Shown piece by piece: positions 8,553-19,107 of a stretch of 64,000 bases of DNA. The notes beneath the pieces are model-generated. The model ran no database searches and was not told the DNA's origin. It worked only from the letters and a program-made list of their open reading frames with translations. Source of the DNA: an uncultured Clostridia bacterium (lineage in GTDB: Bacteria > Bacillota > Clostridia > Oscillospirales > Acutalibacteraceae); NCBI GenBank assembly GCA_946183365.1, contig CAMHAH010000006.1:62001-126000 (forward strand), written 5' to 3'. Every line of letters begins with the position of its first letter. Position 1 is the first letter of the stretch. Position numbers and translations under genes: made by a program.

Positions 8553-11309
8553 TTGGCTGCTAAAAAGGCAACAAAGACAAAATCAAATAACTCCAAAAAA
8601 ACAGATACAAGGGCGAAAGCCGCCAATAGCAGAGCTAAGAGCGCGCCTGAGCCGAAAGGCAGACTGAACCCGCAGATAAAGGCGATCATCCTCTGTGCAG
8701 TAGGTGTATTGCTGCTCGCTTTAGTGCTTATACCCGGAGGCAATCTTTGGTTCAATATCCGATCGTTCATCTTCGGTATGTTCGGTTTTTGCTCGATAAT
8801 TCTTCCTTTTGTATTTTTTTACATGGGAATTATGACAGCAAAAGAGAAGCAGATGGCTCATAAGGGAGCAAAGATAGCTCTGTCCGTTACGATCGTATTG
8901 TTCCTGTGCGCGCTGATATATCTGTGCGGCTCGGTCGATTATAACGACGGCAATACATATCCACAGGCTCTCGGGGCGGCGTATCAGGGGTCGTTCGCTC
9001 TTAAGAGTATGTGCGGCTTGTTCGGCGCTCTGCTCGGATATCCTATGCGGGCGCTGCTTACAAATACCCCCTCAGTCATTATTTGTATCGTTGTTATCCT
9101 CGCTTCTCTTATGGTGCTGTTCGGCGTTACCCTCGTGGACGTCGCGAGAGTTGCCAAGAAGGGATATACAAAGACCCGTGAACAGCACAGGCGTATACAC
9201 GAGGAGCGTATGGAGCGCCGCGAGGAGAGAGAGAGAGAACGCCGTGAGCGCGAGGAGCGTGAAGAATTCGCCGCGCTCGCCGGTCAGGCTGAAGCGGGCG
9301 ACTTTCCCGATTACACCACTCCCGAAAAGCTCAGCTCAGGTAAGCCCTCTCGTATCGATATACCTCTCGATAACGTCAGTAAAAAGCCGCGTGCCAAGGA
9401 CGCTGAGGAGACCGCTCAGGATCAGACCCAGCAGGATATCCTTAATATCATTAAGAAAGCTAACGCGGGAGTAGTCCCCGATGAGGAGCTCAACGCCTCT
9501 GACGTTGCAAAGCGTATATCAGATAAGAAAAAGAGCCGCAAGATGTCACAGGGCGCAAAACAGCCCGACCCCGAGACTGTCGAGGTCGATCTTGACGATG
9601 ATTTTGAAATAGACGATACGCTCGATCTCAAGGGCGAGACCCGACGCGTGCGCGCTGAGATCCGCCGTAACGAGGACAAGCAGGCAGAGGAGAAATCGAC
9701 ATATGTTTATCCTCCTACAAGACTTCTCGAGCCGCCTGTGGATACCGAGGGCTCGAGCGCCTATAATGAGATGCAGAACAACGCCACTAAGCTGATCGAT
9801 ACCTTGAACAGCTTCGGCGTAAAGGCGAGTATCACGAACATCTGCCGCGGTCCGTCGGTAACCAGATATGAGCTGCAGCCCGCGCCCGGCGTCAAAATAT
9901 CCAAGATAACCAATCTCTCGGACGATATCGCGCTGAACCTCGCCGCAAACGGCGTAAGGATCGAAGCGCCTATCCCCGGCAAGGCGGCTGTCGGTATCGA
10001 GGTGCCTAACAAGGTCACCTCGATGGTAACTCTCCGCGAGTTGATAGAGACGCCTGAGTTCCGCGACAGCAAGAGCACCATCAACTGCGTCCTCGGACGC
10101 GATATATCCGGCGAGATAATCACAACCGACCTCGCCAAGATGCCCCACCTGCTCATCGCGGGTACTACGGGCTCGGGTAAGTCGGTATGCGTTAACGCTC
10201 TTTTGATGTCTATACTCTTCAAGGCTACGCCCGACGAGGTAAAGCTACTGCTCGTTGACCCTAAGATGGTCGAATTCTCAAAGTATAAGGGCATACCTCA
10301 TCTGCTTGTGCCTGTCGTTTCCGACGCTAAGAAGGCAGCCGGCGCTCTTAACTGGGCGGTCTCGGAGATGCTGCAGAGATACCGCATTTTCTCTGAATAC
10401 GACTGTAAGGGTATCGACAGCTTCAATGAGCTTGTCGATAAGAACCTTGCTTACATAGAGAACGAAAAGCAAAAACCCGATTATGATCCCGAGGCCGAGG
10501 ATAAGCCCTGTATGGAGATCGAGGGTCTTAAAGTCCCCACAGAGCATATGTGCCGCATAGTTATCGCTATCGATGAGCTCGCCGATCTTATGATGGCGGC
10601 TCCGTCAGAGGTAGAAGAAGCGATCTGCCGACTGGCTCAGATGGCCCGTGCCGCGGGTATGCACCTGATACTCGCTACTCAGCGACCCACCGTCAACGTC
10701 ATCACAGGCCTTATCAAGGCGAATATCCCGTCGAGAATAGCGCTTAAGGTCACTTCTCAGATAGACTCCCGTACTATCCTCGATACAGGCGGCGCCGAGA
10801 AGCTTATCGGTCGAGGCGACCTGCTCTATTCACCCGTAGGCGCACCGAAGCCCATACGAGTGCAGTGCTGCTTTACGCGTGATGACGAGATCGAGCGTGT
10901 TACCGCGTTCATCAAGAAATCTCATACCGCCGAGTATAATAAGGAGATCGAGGACAAGATACGCAAGATAGCTTCTGAAGAGCTGAGCGGCGGCAAGGGC
11001 AAGGACAGCGGAGTTTCTCCCTCGAACGCTCCGGATATCGACAGCATGATGGAAGAGGCGATAAAGGTCGTCATAGAGAGCGGACAGGCTTCTACATCTA
11101 TGCTTCAGCGCCGTCTTAAGGTCGGTTACGCGAGAGCCGGCAGAATGATAGACGATATGGAGCAGATGGGCATAGTCGGACCTCACCAGGGGTCAAAGCC
11201 CCGTGACGTCCTCATGACCTATAACGAGTGGCTCGAGCGAAACAATATGCTCGGCTCACCCGATACCGACGGCGAGGGCGAGACCGTCTCTGACGACGAT
11301 CCCTGGTAA
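8553..11309 (+). CDS. spoIIIE: FtsK/SpoIIIE DNA translocase
   Basis: Septal ATPase that pumps chromosomal DNA during division or into the forespore. Order: basic N-terminal tail, four membrane helices (about residues 45-205), an acidic/Arg-rich linker (residues about 205-390, including an E/R-repeat segment), the alpha-beta motor with Walker [10 protein letters not shown] near residue 536 and Walker [10 protein letters not shown], and a C-terminal winged-helix gamma domain (about 830-895) that reads KOPS/SRS. 918 residues is typical. The start is TTG at 8553 after AAGGAGTGAT. Whether this is the only FtsK-type gene cannot be told from the window. Confidence 0.95.
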   Translation: MAAKKATKTKSNNSKKTDTRAKAANSRAKSAPEPKGRLNPQIKAIILCAVGVLLLALVLIPGGNLWFNIRSFIFGMFGFCSIILPFVFFYMGIMTAKEKQMAHKGAKIALSVTIVLFLCALIYLCGSVDYNDGNTYPQALGAAYQGSFALKSMCGLFGALLGYPMRALLTNTPSVIICIVVILASLMVLFGVTLVDVARVAKKGYTKTREQHRRIHEERMERREERERERREREEREEFAALAGQAEAGDFPDYTTPEKLSSGKPSRIDIPLDNVSKKPRAKDAEETAQDQTQQDILNIIKKANAGVVPDEELNASDVAKRISDKKKSRKMSQGAKQPDPETVEVDLDDDFEIDDTLDLKGETRRVRAEIRRNEDKQAEEKSTYVYPPTRLLEPPVDTEGSSAYNEMQNNATKLIDTLNSFGVKASITNICRGPSVTRYELQPAPGVKISKITNLSDDIALNLAANGVRIEAPIPGKAAVGIEVPNKVTSMVTLRELIETPEFRDSKSTINCVLGRDISGEIITTDLAKMPHLLIAGTTGSGKSVCVNALLMSILFKATPDEVKLLLVDPKMVEFSKYKGIPHLLVPVVSDAKKAAGALNWAVSEMLQRYRIFSEYDCKGIDSFNELVDKNLAYIENEKQKPDYDPEAEDKPCMEIEGLKVPTEHMCRIVIAIDELADLMMAAPSEVEEAICRLAQMARAAGMHLILATQRPTVNVITGLIKANIPSRIALKVTSQIDSRTILDTGGAEKLIGRGDLLYSPVGAPKPIRVQCCFTRDDEIERVTAFIKKSHTAEYNKEIEDKIRKIASEELSGGKGKDSGVSPSNAPDIDSMMEEAIKVVIESGQASTSMLQRRLKVGYARAGRMIDDMEQMGIVGPHQGSKPRDVLMTYNEWLERNNMLGSPDTDGEGETVSDDDPW

Positions 11310-11349
11310 GCCGTGTATCGCAGACATTTTTACAAATTCCGATATTATC

Positions 11350-11378
11350 TTGACGTTTCAGACAATAAAAGATATACT
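11350..11378 (+). promoter_or_regulatory. Sigma-A promoter of tyrS
   Basis: TTGACG (11350-11355), 17-base spacer, TATACT (11373-11378). Only about 25 bases separate the likely start of transcription from tyrS, so there is no room for a T-box. Confidence 0.75.
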
Positions 11379-11410
11379 ATATAAAGCATAAATATTTAGG
11401 AGGAAGATCG

Positions 11411-12634
11411 TTGGGAGTATATGAAGAGCTGGTAGCCCGCGGACTTATCGCGCAGGTTACAGACGAAGAAGAAATAAGAGAATTGGTCAATTCGGGCAAA
11501 GCCGTGTTCTATATCGGTTTCGACCCCACAGCCGACAGCCTTCACGTAGGTCACTTCATGGCTCTGTGCCTTATGAAGCGCCTTCAGATGGCGGGCAACA
11601 AGCCTATCGCTCTGATAGGCGGCGGCACCGCGATGATCGGCGACCCCTCGGGACGTACCGATATGCGCCAGATGATGACCAAAGAGACTATTGAGCACAA
11701 CTGCAACTGCTTTAAAAAGCAGATGTCTAAGTTTATCGACTTTTCAGACGGCAAGGCGCTCATGGTCAATAACGCCGACTGGCTGCTCGACCTCAATTAT
11801 GTAGAGCTTCTCAGAGAGGTCGGAGCCTGCTTCTCGGTCAATAATATGCTCAGAGCCGAGTGCTATAAGCAGCGTATGGAAAAGGGTCTGAGCTTCCTTG
11901 AGTTCAACTACATGATAATGCAGAGCTACGACTTCTACGCTCTGTATCAGAAGTACGGCTGCAATATGCAGTTCGGCGGCGACGACCAGTGGAGCAATAT
12001 GCTCGGCGGTACGGAGCTTATTCGCAGAAAGCTCGGCAAAGACGCTTACGCCATGACTATCAACCTTCTGCTCAATTCAGAGGGCAAGAAGATGGGCAAG
12101 ACCCAGAAGGGCGCCGTTTGGCTCGACGCCGAAAAGACGACCCCCTTTGAGTTCTATCAGTACTGGCGCAATGTCGACGACGCCGACGTTATCAAGTGTC
12201 TGAAGATGCTTACCTTCCTGCCGCTTGACGAGATAGCTGAGTTTGAGAAGTTAGAGGGCTCAGAGCTCAATAAGGCTAAGGAGATATTAGCTTATGAGCT
12301 GACCAAGATGATCCACGGCGAGGAAGAGGCTAATAAGGCTCAAGAGGGCGCCCGCGCTCTGTTCGGCGGCGGCGCGAATACCGATAATATGCCCACTACC
12401 GAGATCACAGACGACGACCTCGGCGATGACGGAATAGCTATCCTCGATCTGCTCATCAAGTGCAATCTCATCCCCTCAAAGGGCGAGGGCAAGCGCCTTA
12501 TCCGGCAGGGCGGTATCTCTGTGGATGACGAGAAGATCACCGATATGTTCCATAAGGTCTCAAAGGCAGCCTTTGATAAGGGTCACGTTATCATCAAGAA
12601 GGGCAAGAAGGTTTACCATAAAGTCGTAAAATAA
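11411..12634 (+). CDS. tyrS: Tyrosyl-tRNA synthetase
   Basis: Class Ic synthetase that charges tRNA-Tyr. HIGH-type motif HVGHF near residue 43; KMSKS-type motif KKMGKT near 225; GDDQWSNML in the catalytic core; C-terminal S4 RNA-binding domain with VDDEKITD. 407 residues, normal. The start codon is TTG at 11411, placed by AGGAGGAAG just upstream. It has its own promoter and no T-box leader, unlike many Firmicutes tyrS genes. Confidence 0.96.
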   Translation: MGVYEELVARGLIAQVTDEEEIRELVNSGKAVFYIGFDPTADSLHVGHFMALCLMKRLQMAGNKPIALIGGGTAMIGDPSGRTDMRQMMTKETIEHNCNCFKKQMSKFIDFSDGKALMVNNADWLLDLNYVELLREVGACFSVNNMLRAECYKQRMEKGLSFLEFNYMIMQSYDFYALYQKYGCNMQFGGDDQWSNMLGGTELIRRKLGKDAYAMTINLLLNSEGKKMGKTQKGAVWLDAEKTTPFEFYQYWRNVDDADVIKCLKMLTFLPLDEIAEFEKLEGSELNKAKEILAYELTKMIHGEEEANKAQEGARALFGGGANTDNMPTTEITDDDLGDDGIAILDLLIKCNLIPSKGEGKRLIRQGGISVDDEKITDMFHKVSKAAFDKGHVIIKKGKKVYHKVVK

Positions 12635-12686
12635 GTTATCTGATCGGAGCGTTCCGATTTATAATTAATACAAGGAGTGTAGTATA

Positions 12687-13163
12687 ATGAAAAAAATTGC
12701 TGGCGAATTCAAAGAATTCATCATGCGCGGTAATGTAATGGATCTTGCTGTCGGCGTTATCATCGGCGGAGCTTTTCAGGCTATCGTAAACGCCTTTATC
12801 AACGATCTCATCATGCCGTTCATCGGTCTGCTCACAGGCGGTATCAACTTCAATGAGCAGTTCATCATCCTCAGACTGCCCGAGGGCGTTGAGGCTTCAC
12901 AGGTTACATACGCTAACGCTGCTGAGCTCGGCGCTTCGATCTGGGGCTACGGCGCTTTCATCACAGCCGTTATCAACTTCCTGATCATGGCTCTGGTTGT
13001 ATTCCTTCTGGTCAAGGGCATCAACAGGCTCTCAAAAATCGGCAAGAAAAAAGAGGCTGAGCCTGAGCCTACAACAAAGAAGTGCCCCCACTGCTGCGAA
13101 GAGGTCAATATCAACGCTACAAAGTGCCCTCACTGCACAGGCGATATCCCCGCGGAGGAATAA
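12687..13163 (+). CDS. mscL: Large-conductance mechanosensitive channel MscL with C-terminal zinc ribbon
   Basis: Pressure-relief channel of the cell membrane. The N-terminal MscL signature is clear (KEFIMRGNVMDLAVGVIIGGAF) with two membrane helices (about residues 15-45 and 85-110). After a Lys/Glu-rich linker the normal cytoplasmic helical bundle is replaced by two CxxC knuckles: C133/C136 and C147/C150, plus C137. This makes a small zinc-ribbon-like end. 158 residues compared with about 135-150 usually. AGGAG precedes the ATG. Confidence 0.93.
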   Translation: MKKIAGEFKEFIMRGNVMDLAVGVIIGGAFQAIVNAFINDLIMPFIGLLTGGINFNEQFIILRLPEGVEASQVTYANAAELGASIWGYGAFITAVINFLIMALVVFLLVKGINRLSKIGKKKEAEPEPTTKKCPHCCEEVNINATKCPHCTGDIPAEE

Positions 13164-13221
13164 TAGCTTTTTGACTTGAGTGTTATCTCGGTCAAGTTAA
13201 TATAAGCATGAACAATAAGTC

Positions 13222-13250
13222 AGCTCCCGAGTTTGCGCTCGGGAGCTTTT
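13222..13250. terminator. Bidirectional terminator
   Basis: AGCTCCCGAG (13222-13231) pairs perfectly with CTCGGGAGCT (13238-13247), followed by TTT, between convergent mscL and the ECF sigma gene. Confidence 0.88.
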
Positions 13251-13255
13251 GCGTA

Positions 13256-13726
13256 TCAGTCGCCCAGATAGTCTTTTAAAAGCTTTCTGCCTTTGCTTAG
13301 CCTGCTTTTTACCGTTCCTTCCGGAATATGTAGGATGGATTTGATTTCTCTTACAGAATAATCTTCAATGTAGTAGAGTATTATCGCCAGCCGTATCTTT
13401 TGGGGCAGACTGTTGATTGCCTCTCCTACCTCTAATGATGTGTACGGATTATCGCGCGACGAGATATCGGGGAGTTGATCCCCGATATCAGCGTATTTTT
13501 TACGCTCTTTCAGCGTTTTATTGCATTGATTTATCAGTATTCGCGTCAGCCATGTGCCGAAGTATTCCTTGTGCTTTAATTGGTTTCTGTTCCGATAAGC
13601 GCTGAGAATCGCTTCGTGAACCGCGTCCTGAGCGTCGTGCTCATTCTTTAGCATAGACATGGACACCCTGTACAAAGTGTTTGTCTGAGCGCTTACAAGC
13701 ATCTCAAAGCTGTTATTATCGATCAT
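13256..13726 (-). CDS. ECF-type RNA polymerase sigma factor
   Basis: 156 residues with sigma region 2 (residues about 10-75, including HDAQDAVHEA and FGTWLTRILINQC) and region 4 (about 100-152, with the helix-turn-helix SVREIKSILHIPEGTVKSRLSKGR). It lacks region 1 and 3, as ECF sigmas do. Its ATG overlaps the last 11 bases of the upstream membrane protein gene, so the two are translationally coupled. Promoter target and inducing signal are unknown; sigV/sigM-like envelope stress is a guess. Confidence 0.9.
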   Translation of the reverse strand: MIDNNSFEMLVSAQTNTLYRVSMSMLKNEHDAQDAVHEAILSAYRNRNQLKHKEYFGTWLTRILINQCNKTLKERKKYADIGDQLPDISSRDNPYTSLEVGEAINSLPQKIRLAIILYYIEDYSVREIKSILHIPEGTVKSRLSKGRKLLKDYLGD

Positions 13727-15086
13727 CCTGCTGCACCTTGAAGATATAATTCCCGTAGTTTATGTCGCCGTTATATTGCGGTTCGATGACATTATATAGG
13801 TTATACATGGTGAAATAAGCCTTATCAAGCACATCCGAGCAGCATCTGAACCCGACAGTCACCGTCATGGTCTCGTTAGCTTTCAGCGTAGGTATATAAA
13901 AGCTCTTCCCGATACCGTGCGGTGATAAATATGTTATCTCGCCGTCACAGTAATCGTCGCTGTATATTTTTTCGTCAGTATCAATAATATGAGACTGAGT
14001 GAATTTTCCGTTATCATTTATATCGAGCACATTCATAGAGAACGGTATAAAAAGCTCTATATCTTCATCGCTCAGATTGATGTAAGTTATATCAGCCATG
14101 ACCAGCTTTTGCTGTTTGAGCTCACTCTTTAAGACTTCATCTTTTTTATCAAAGCCGTCGCCCTCTTTTATTGTTTTTATAATGACCGGATCAAGATACC
14201 CGTTGTCGTCGGATATTTCATGTTTGCCGATTGAGGGATTAAAGCAGCTGTCATCAAGCTCAGAGATATTGTCGAGGGTTCTGATATTGCTCAGTCGGGC
14301 GGTATACAGCGGGTTTTCATCATTATGCTTATATGAGTAGTCTTTAAAAGTGAGACTTGTATCCGCGGATAACTCAGTGTAGTTGATTTTGGAGTTATAC
14401 ATGCTCTGTTTAGGCTCGCGCTCGTCGCTCGGTTCATCAAGGTAGGTGAAGTCATCCTCACTTCCTTCGGTGAAGCTTATACCCTTGACGAAGTCCTCAA
14501 GCTGTTCATCGGTCACATCCTTGTGATAGATAAGAAGGAACACGTTTACATCCTCGTAATAAATGTATAATCTGTCCCAGCCCTTATCTCTGTTTACCTC
14601 ATACGCCTGATGTCCGTCTATCATGCGTTCTTCATAGCTGTCCACATTGCCTATATATTCTTTGATACCTTGAAAATCATAGAAACGCATTGGATTTAAA
14701 CTGTAACCGTCGGTATATGGTTCTTCGGTACTTGTGTTATAGAATTTCAAACCGTTTGTGTTCGGTACTTCGGCGAAGCCTTCGGGTATCTCTACGTGCA
14801 TTTTTACAAGTATCGGATAGTCGGTCGTTTGCTCGCGTTCAATATTCAGCTCGAGACCGTGGTTATCCACAGGCTTTGCGACAAGCTCATACAGCTTGCT
14901 TGCTCCGAAAACAGTCGTCGGGATCATCACAAGTATCAAAGCAATCGCAATAACAGCCCTTGATCCTACAGACATATGTTTCTTGACCATTGTGTTTTGA
15001 CTGACTGCTTCGTTCACGGCTGTTTGAATATTGTAAGCAAAACGCTCAGGAGCGGGCTTCATTGCGCTTTTCAGCTTTTCTTTCAT
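13716..15086 (-). CDS. Membrane-anchored protein paired with the ECF sigma factor, possible anti-sigma
   Basis: 456 residues: a short cytoplasmic N-terminus (residues 1-43), one membrane helix (about 44-62) and a large extracytoplasmic part of about 390 residues with no family I can name with certainty (it resembles DUF4179/DUF4367-type sigma-linked proteins). One-helix architecture and coupling with an ECF sigma suggest an anti-sigma or sensor. It is unusual that this gene comes first and the sigma second. A palindrome GAAACGTTTC lies at 15115-15124, about 30 bases before the start codon. Confidence 0.7.
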   Translation of the reverse strand: MKEKLKSAMKPAPERFAYNIQTAVNEAVSQNTMVKKHMSVGSRAVIAIALILVMIPTTVFGASKLYELVAKPVDNHGLELNIEREQTTDYPILVKMHVEIPEGFAEVPNTNGLKFYNTSTEEPYTDGYSLNPMRFYDFQGIKEYIGNVDSYEERMIDGHQAYEVNRDKGWDRLYIYYEDVNVFLLIYHKDVTDEQLEDFVKGISFTEGSEDDFTYLDEPSDEREPKQSMYNSKINYTELSADTSLTFKDYSYKHNDENPLYTARLSNIRTLDNISELDDSCFNPSIGKHEISDDNGYLDPVIIKTIKEGDGFDKKDEVLKSELKQQKLVMADITYINLSDEDIELFIPFSMNVLDINDNGKFTQSHIIDTDEKIYSDDYCDGEITYLSPHGIGKSFYIPTLKANETMTVTVGFRCCSDVLDKAYFTMYNLYNVIEPQYNGDINYGNYIFKVQQDDR

Positions 15087-15306
15087 TATTACAGATCCTT
15101 TCTGATAACAATTTGAAACGTTTCTGTTTATTAGAGTGTTGTTATTGAGAAAAGGTTCATAAGTATTTTAGGCTTTTTTGAAAACAGAATAAACATTCTT
15201 ATTGTAAATTATCTGACAAAAATTTATCAATTTTCTTTTACATAATATATACGCGCTGTATGATGTGATAAAATGATTGTGTATTTTTTTGCAAGGGAAT
15301 GGTATT

Positions 15307-16788
15307 ATGAAAATCGGTTTTGACAATCAAAAGTATCTCGAAATGCAAAGTCAGCATATCCGCGACCGTATCGCTCAGTTCGGCGATAAGCTCTATCTTG
15401 AGTTCGGCGGAAAGCTCTTTGACGATTACCATGCCTCTCGCGTGCTGCCCGGGTTTAAGCCCGACAGTAAGCTCCAGATGCTCATGCAGCTTAAGGATGA
15501 GGCGGAGATCGTTATCGTTATCAACGCTGACGATATCGAGAAGAACAAGGTCAGGGGCGATTTAGGCATTACCTATGACCTTGACGTCTTAAGGCTCATC
15601 GATGTGTTCCGCAGCCGCGGACTGTATGTCGGCTCGGTCGTTTTGACGCGCTTTGCCGATCAGCCCGCCGCCATGAAGTTTGAAGAGTGCCTTACCGAGA
15701 ACGGGATAAAGGCTTATCACCATTACTCTATCCCGAATTACCCGTCGGATATCGACCTTATCATGAGCGATAACGGTTACGGCAGAAACGATTATGTAGA
15801 GACCTCGCGCCGTCTGGTGGTCATCACCGCCCCGGGCCCCGGTTCGGGCAAGATGGCGGTTTGTTTAAGCCAGCTTTATCACGAGAACAAGCGCGGCGTC
15901 AAGGCGGGTTACGCTAAGTTTGAGACCTTCCCGATCTGGAACCTGCCTCTGAAGCACCCCGTGAACGTCGCTTATGAAGCGGCCACGGCAGACCTCAACG
16001 ACGTTAATATGATAGACCCCTTCCACCTCGAGGCTTACGGTATCACTACTGTGAACTATAACCGCGATATAGAGATATTCCCGGTACTCAATACTATGTT
16101 TGAGAGTATTCTCGGCGCCTCTCCGTATAAGTCGCCTACGGATATGGGCGTAAATATGGCGGGCAACTGCATAATCGACGACGAAGCCACCTGCGCCGCG
16201 GCTAATCAGGAGATAATCCGCCGCTACTATACCGCTATGTGCAACCATACCAAGGGCAACGGCTCTGAGGATGAGGCATATAAGATAGGTCTGCTGATGA
16301 AGCAGAACAAGCTTTCGGCTGACGACCGTCCCGTGATCGGCGCGGCTCTCGAAAGGGAAGAGGAGACAGGTATGCCCGCGGCGGCGATCGAGCTCTCTGA
16401 CGGGAGCATTGTCACAGGCAAGACCTCAGACCTTCTCGGAGCCTGCTCGGCTATGCTGCTCAACGCTATGAAGCTCCTCGGCAACATCCCTAAGGAGGTA
16501 GACCTTATAGACGCGGCTGTTATCGAGCCTATCCAGAAGCTCAAGGTCGAGAGCTTTGGCTCTGTCAATCCCCGTCTGCATACAGACGAGATACTGATAG
16601 CGCTGTCTATCTCAGCCGTCACAAATCCTACCGCGAGACTTGCTATGGAGCAGCTGCCAAAGCTGAGAGATACTCAGGCTCACGCTTCTGTTATCCTCTC
16701 GGAGACCGATACCCGTACTCTGAAGAAACTCGGTATCATGCTCACCACCGAGCCTAAATATGAGACTAAAAAGCTCTATAGGGGCTGA
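15307..16788 (+). CDS. DUF1846/UPF0371 family protein
   Basis: About 493 residues from the ATG at 15307; AAGGGAATGG just upstream decides this start over an earlier in-frame one. The sequence matches the DUF1846 family throughout (IGFDNQKYLEMQ at the start, TAPGPGSGKMA as a nucleotide-binding-like loop near residue 180, and TNPTARLAMEQL). The family is common in Firmicutes; its fold resembles P-loop/kinase-like proteins but its reaction is not established. Single gene, lying between the sigma pair and gapA. Confidence 0.85.
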   Translation: MKIGFDNQKYLEMQSQHIRDRIAQFGDKLYLEFGGKLFDDYHASRVLPGFKPDSKLQMLMQLKDEAEIVIVINADDIEKNKVRGDLGITYDLDVLRLIDVFRSRGLYVGSVVLTRFADQPAAMKFEECLTENGIKAYHHYSIPNYPSDIDLIMSDNGYGRNDYVETSRRLVVITAPGPGSGKMAVCLSQLYHENKRGVKAGYAKFETFPIWNLPLKHPVNVAYEAATADLNDVNMIDPFHLEAYGITTVNYNRDIEIFPVLNTMFESILGASPYKSPTDMGVNMAGNCIIDDEATCAAANQEIIRRYYTAMCNHTKGNGSEDEAYKIGLLMKQNKLSADDRPVIGAALEREEETGMPAAAIELSDGSIVTGKTSDLLGACSAMLLNAMKLLGNIPKEVDLIDAAVIEPIQKLKVESFGSVNPRLHTDEILIALSISAVTNPTARLAMEQLPKLRDTQAHASVILSETDTRTLKKLGIMLTTEPKYETKKLYRG

Positions 16789-16845
16789 TCTTTAAAGATA
16801 TAACATTTTGACTGTAATATTTAGCATTATTTTCATAAATATGGC

Positions 16846-16874
16846 TTGATTTCACGGGCGGTTTGTAGTAAAAT
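16846..16874 (+). promoter_or_regulatory. Sigma-A promoter of gapA
   Basis: TTGATT (16846-16851), 17-base spacer, TAAAAT (16869-16874). About 45 bases of leader follow before AGGAGGAATT and the start. Confidence 0.7.
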
Positions 16875-16923
16875 AACAATGATGTAACTAAATACATTTA
16901 AAATATTCTTAGGAGGAATTATT

Positions 16924-17952
16924 ATGTCAGTTAAAGTTGCAATTAACGGCTTTGGTCGTATCGGTCGTCTGGCTTTCCGTCAGATGTTCGGCGCTGAGGG
17001 TTATGAGGTTGTTGCTATCAACGATCTTACAAACCCCGACATGCTCGCTAACCTGTTAAAGTACGACACAGCTCAGAAGGGATATTGCGGTACTATCGGC
17101 GAGAACCTTCACACTGTTGAGGCAGGCGAGAATTCCATTATCGTTGACGGTAAGGAAATCACCATCTATGCTGAGGCAGACGCTTCTAAGCTCCCCTGGG
17201 GCGAGATCGGCGTAGACGTTGTTCTGGAGTGCACAGGCTTCTACTGCTCTAAGGAGAAGTCAATGGCTCACATCAACGCAGGCGCTAAGAAGGTCGTTAT
17301 CTCCGCTCCCGCGGGCAAAGACCTCAAGACTATCGTTTTCAGCGTTAACGAGGATACCCTCACAGCTGACGATCAGATCATCTCTGCTGCTTCCTGCACA
17401 ACCAACTGCCTTGCTCCCATGGCTAACACTCTTAACAAGTACGCTCCCATCCAGACAGGTATCATGTGCACAGTTCACGCTTATACAGGCGACCAGATGA
17501 TCCTCGACGGTCCTCACAGAAAGGGCGACAAGAGAAGAGCTCGCGCAGGCGCTTGCAATATCGTTCCTAACTCCACCGGCGCTGCTAAGGCTATCGGTCT
17601 GGTTATCCCCGAGCTGAACGGCAAGCTCATCGGCGCTGCTCAGCGTGTTCCGGTATGCACCGGTTCTACCACCATCCTCACCGCTGTTGTTAAGGGCGAC
17701 GACGTTACCGTAGAGGGCATCAATGCCGCTATGAAGGCTGCCGCTTCCGAGAGCTTCGGTTACAACGAGGATCCGATCGTTTCATCCGACGTTATCGGTA
17801 TGCGCTTCGGTTCTCTGTTTGACGCTACTCAGACAATGGTATCTCCCATCGGCGACGGTCTGTATGAGGTTCAGGTTGTTTCTTGGTATGATAACGAGAA
17901 CTCCTATACTTCTCAGATGGTTCGCACCATCAAGTATTTCGCAGAGCTGTAA
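16924..17952 (+). CDS. gapA: Glyceraldehyde-3-phosphate dehydrogenase
   Basis: Glycolytic enzyme that oxidises glyceraldehyde-3-phosphate with NAD and phosphate. NAD-binding INGFGRIGR at residues about 6-14; active site SCTTNC with catalytic C158; HAYTGDQ and the S-loop [18 protein letters not shown] follow. 342 residues, a normal type I enzyme. AGGAGGAATTATT precedes the ATG. Codon choice is visibly biased (GGC/GGT, CTC, ATC), as for a highly expressed gene. Monocistronic with its own promoter and terminator. Confidence 0.97.
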   Translation: MSVKVAINGFGRIGRLAFRQMFGAEGYEVVAINDLTNPDMLANLLKYDTAQKGYCGTIGENLHTVEAGENSIIVDGKEITIYAEADASKLPWGEIGVDVVLECTGFYCSKEKSMAHINAGAKKVVISAPAGKDLKTIVFSVNEDTLTADDQIISAASCTTNCLAPMANTLNKYAPIQTGIMCTVHAYTGDQMILDGPHRKGDKRRARAGACNIVPNSTGAAKAIGLVIPELNGKLIGAAQRVPVCTGSTTILTAVVKGDDVTVEGINAAMKAAASESFGYNEDPIVSSDVIGMRFGSLFDATQTMVSPIGDGLYEVQVVSWYDNENSYTSQMVRTIKYFAEL

Positions 17953-18038
17953 TCTGAATTACGCTCGCGGCTGAGGCGGACAGGCTCTCAGAGAATCCGG
18001 CTGATATCCTTAAGCCAAAGCTATAAATATGCCAAATC

Positions 18039-18067
18039 GCGGCTGTACCCTCGGGTGCGGCCGCTTT
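18039..18067 (+). terminator. gapA terminator
   Basis: GCGGC (18039-18043) pairs with GCCGC (18060-18064) with an inner ACCC/GGGT pairing; followed by TTT. Confidence 0.7.
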
Positions 18068-18121
18068 GTGCTGTTATGTGATGATAAAGCCGTTCAGAAA
18101 AGATTTAGAGCCCTGTAATTA

Positions 18122-18150
18122 TTGACAAATTTTTTTGTATAGTGTATAAT
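18122..18150 (+). promoter_or_regulatory. Consensus sigma-A promoter of the amino acid ABC operon
   Basis: TTGACA (18122-18127), exactly 17 bases, TATAAT (18145-18150): both hexamers are perfect consensus. Confidence 0.9.
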
Positions 18151-18217
18151 TTTTACTGTTGTTTATTTTGAGCGTTTTATCGTGATAAATCAATAAAATG
18201 AAAAAGGAGAAAGAAAT

Positions 18218-19012
18218 ATGAAAAGAACACTGGCACTTATCATGGCGGTCGTACTTATCGCTTCCGTCGCTATGCTCGCAGGCTGCGGCAAAAAGGCTAA
18301 CACAGACAATACCGCTGCTACAGAGGCTAAGGCAGCTGACGCTGCAAAGACCTATATCATTTATTCAGACAACGCGTTTGCTCCCTTTGAGTATCTTGAC
18401 ACCGCTACAAACAAATATGTAGGCGTTGATATGGATATCATGGCTGCTATCGCTGAGGATCAGGGCATCAAGTATGAGATGCACAACGAGGGCTTTGACG
18501 CTTCTATGGGCGCTGTACAGAGCGGTCAGGCTGACGCTATGATCGCCGGTATGACCATCACCGACGAGCGCAAGCAGACCTTTGATTTCTCAGATCCTTA
18601 CTTTGACGACGGTCAGGTCATCGTTGCCAAGGCAGGCACAAAGCTTGAGGACCTCAAGGGCAAGACTGTTGCCGCTAAGACCTCGACAGTAGGCGGCGAG
18701 TACGCTGAGTCCATCAAGGATCAGTACGGCTTTACCATCAACTATTACGAGGGTTCGGACAATATGTATCAGGCTGTTATGACAGGCGCTGATGTAGCTT
18801 GTGTTGAGGACTTCTCCGTAATCGGTTACGCTATCAAGAGCGGTCAGGTCGACCTTACCATCATCTCTGAGCAACCCGCTAACGTAAAGGGCTACGGCTT
18901 CGCTACTCAGAAGGGCAAGAACGCTGAGCTTATCGAGAAGTTCAACGCCGGCCTCAAGAATATCAAGGAAAACGGCAAGTACAAAGAGATCCTTGCTAAG
19001 TACGGTTATTGA
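18218..19012 (+). CDS. Polar amino acid ABC transporter, substrate-binding lipoprotein
   Basis: Family 3 periplasmic-type binding protein on the outer face of the membrane. Signal peptide with lipobox LAGC, lipidated C23, then a Thr/Ala/Asp linker. The SBP_bac_3 core includes APFEYLD, GVDMDIMAAIAE and MTITDERKQTFDFSDPY, typical of glutamine, cystine or basic amino acid binders. 264 residues. The exact amino acid cannot be told. First gene of a three-gene operon; a hairpin follows it at 19055-19084, which probably leaves it more abundant than the permease. Confidence 0.92.
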   Translation: MKRTLALIMAVVLIASVAMLAGCGKKANTDNTAATEAKAADAAKTYIIYSDNAFAPFEYLDTATNKYVGVDMDIMAAIAEDQGIKYEMHNEGFDASMGAVQSGQADAMIAGMTITDERKQTFDFSDPYFDDGQVIVAKAGTKLEDLKGKTVAAKTSTVGGEYAESIKDQYGFTINYYEGSDNMYQAVMTGADVACVEDFSVIGYAIKSGQVDLTIISEQPANVKGYGFATQKGKNAELIEKFNAGLKNIKENGKYKEILAKYGY

Positions 19013-19054
19013 TAAGGGGCACTATTCCCCAAACCGTAAAAATGTAAAATCAGG

Positions 19055-19084
19055 TTCAGCACGGTAACTTTTTATCGTGCTGAA
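19055..19084 (+). promoter_or_regulatory. Intercistronic hairpin after the binding-protein gene
   Basis: TTCAGCACG (19055-19063) pairs perfectly with CGTGCTGAA (19076-19084) around a 12-base T-rich loop. No T-run follows. Stems in this position commonly stabilise the upstream binding-protein message or partly terminate. Confidence 0.65.
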
Positions 19085-19107
19085 TTATTGTAAGGCAGTT
19101 GTAGTAT

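Noticed and set aside
11310..11410. Possible T-box upstream of tyrS
   Set aside because: The leader is only about 25-30 bases after a clear sigma-A promoter and has no T-box sequence.
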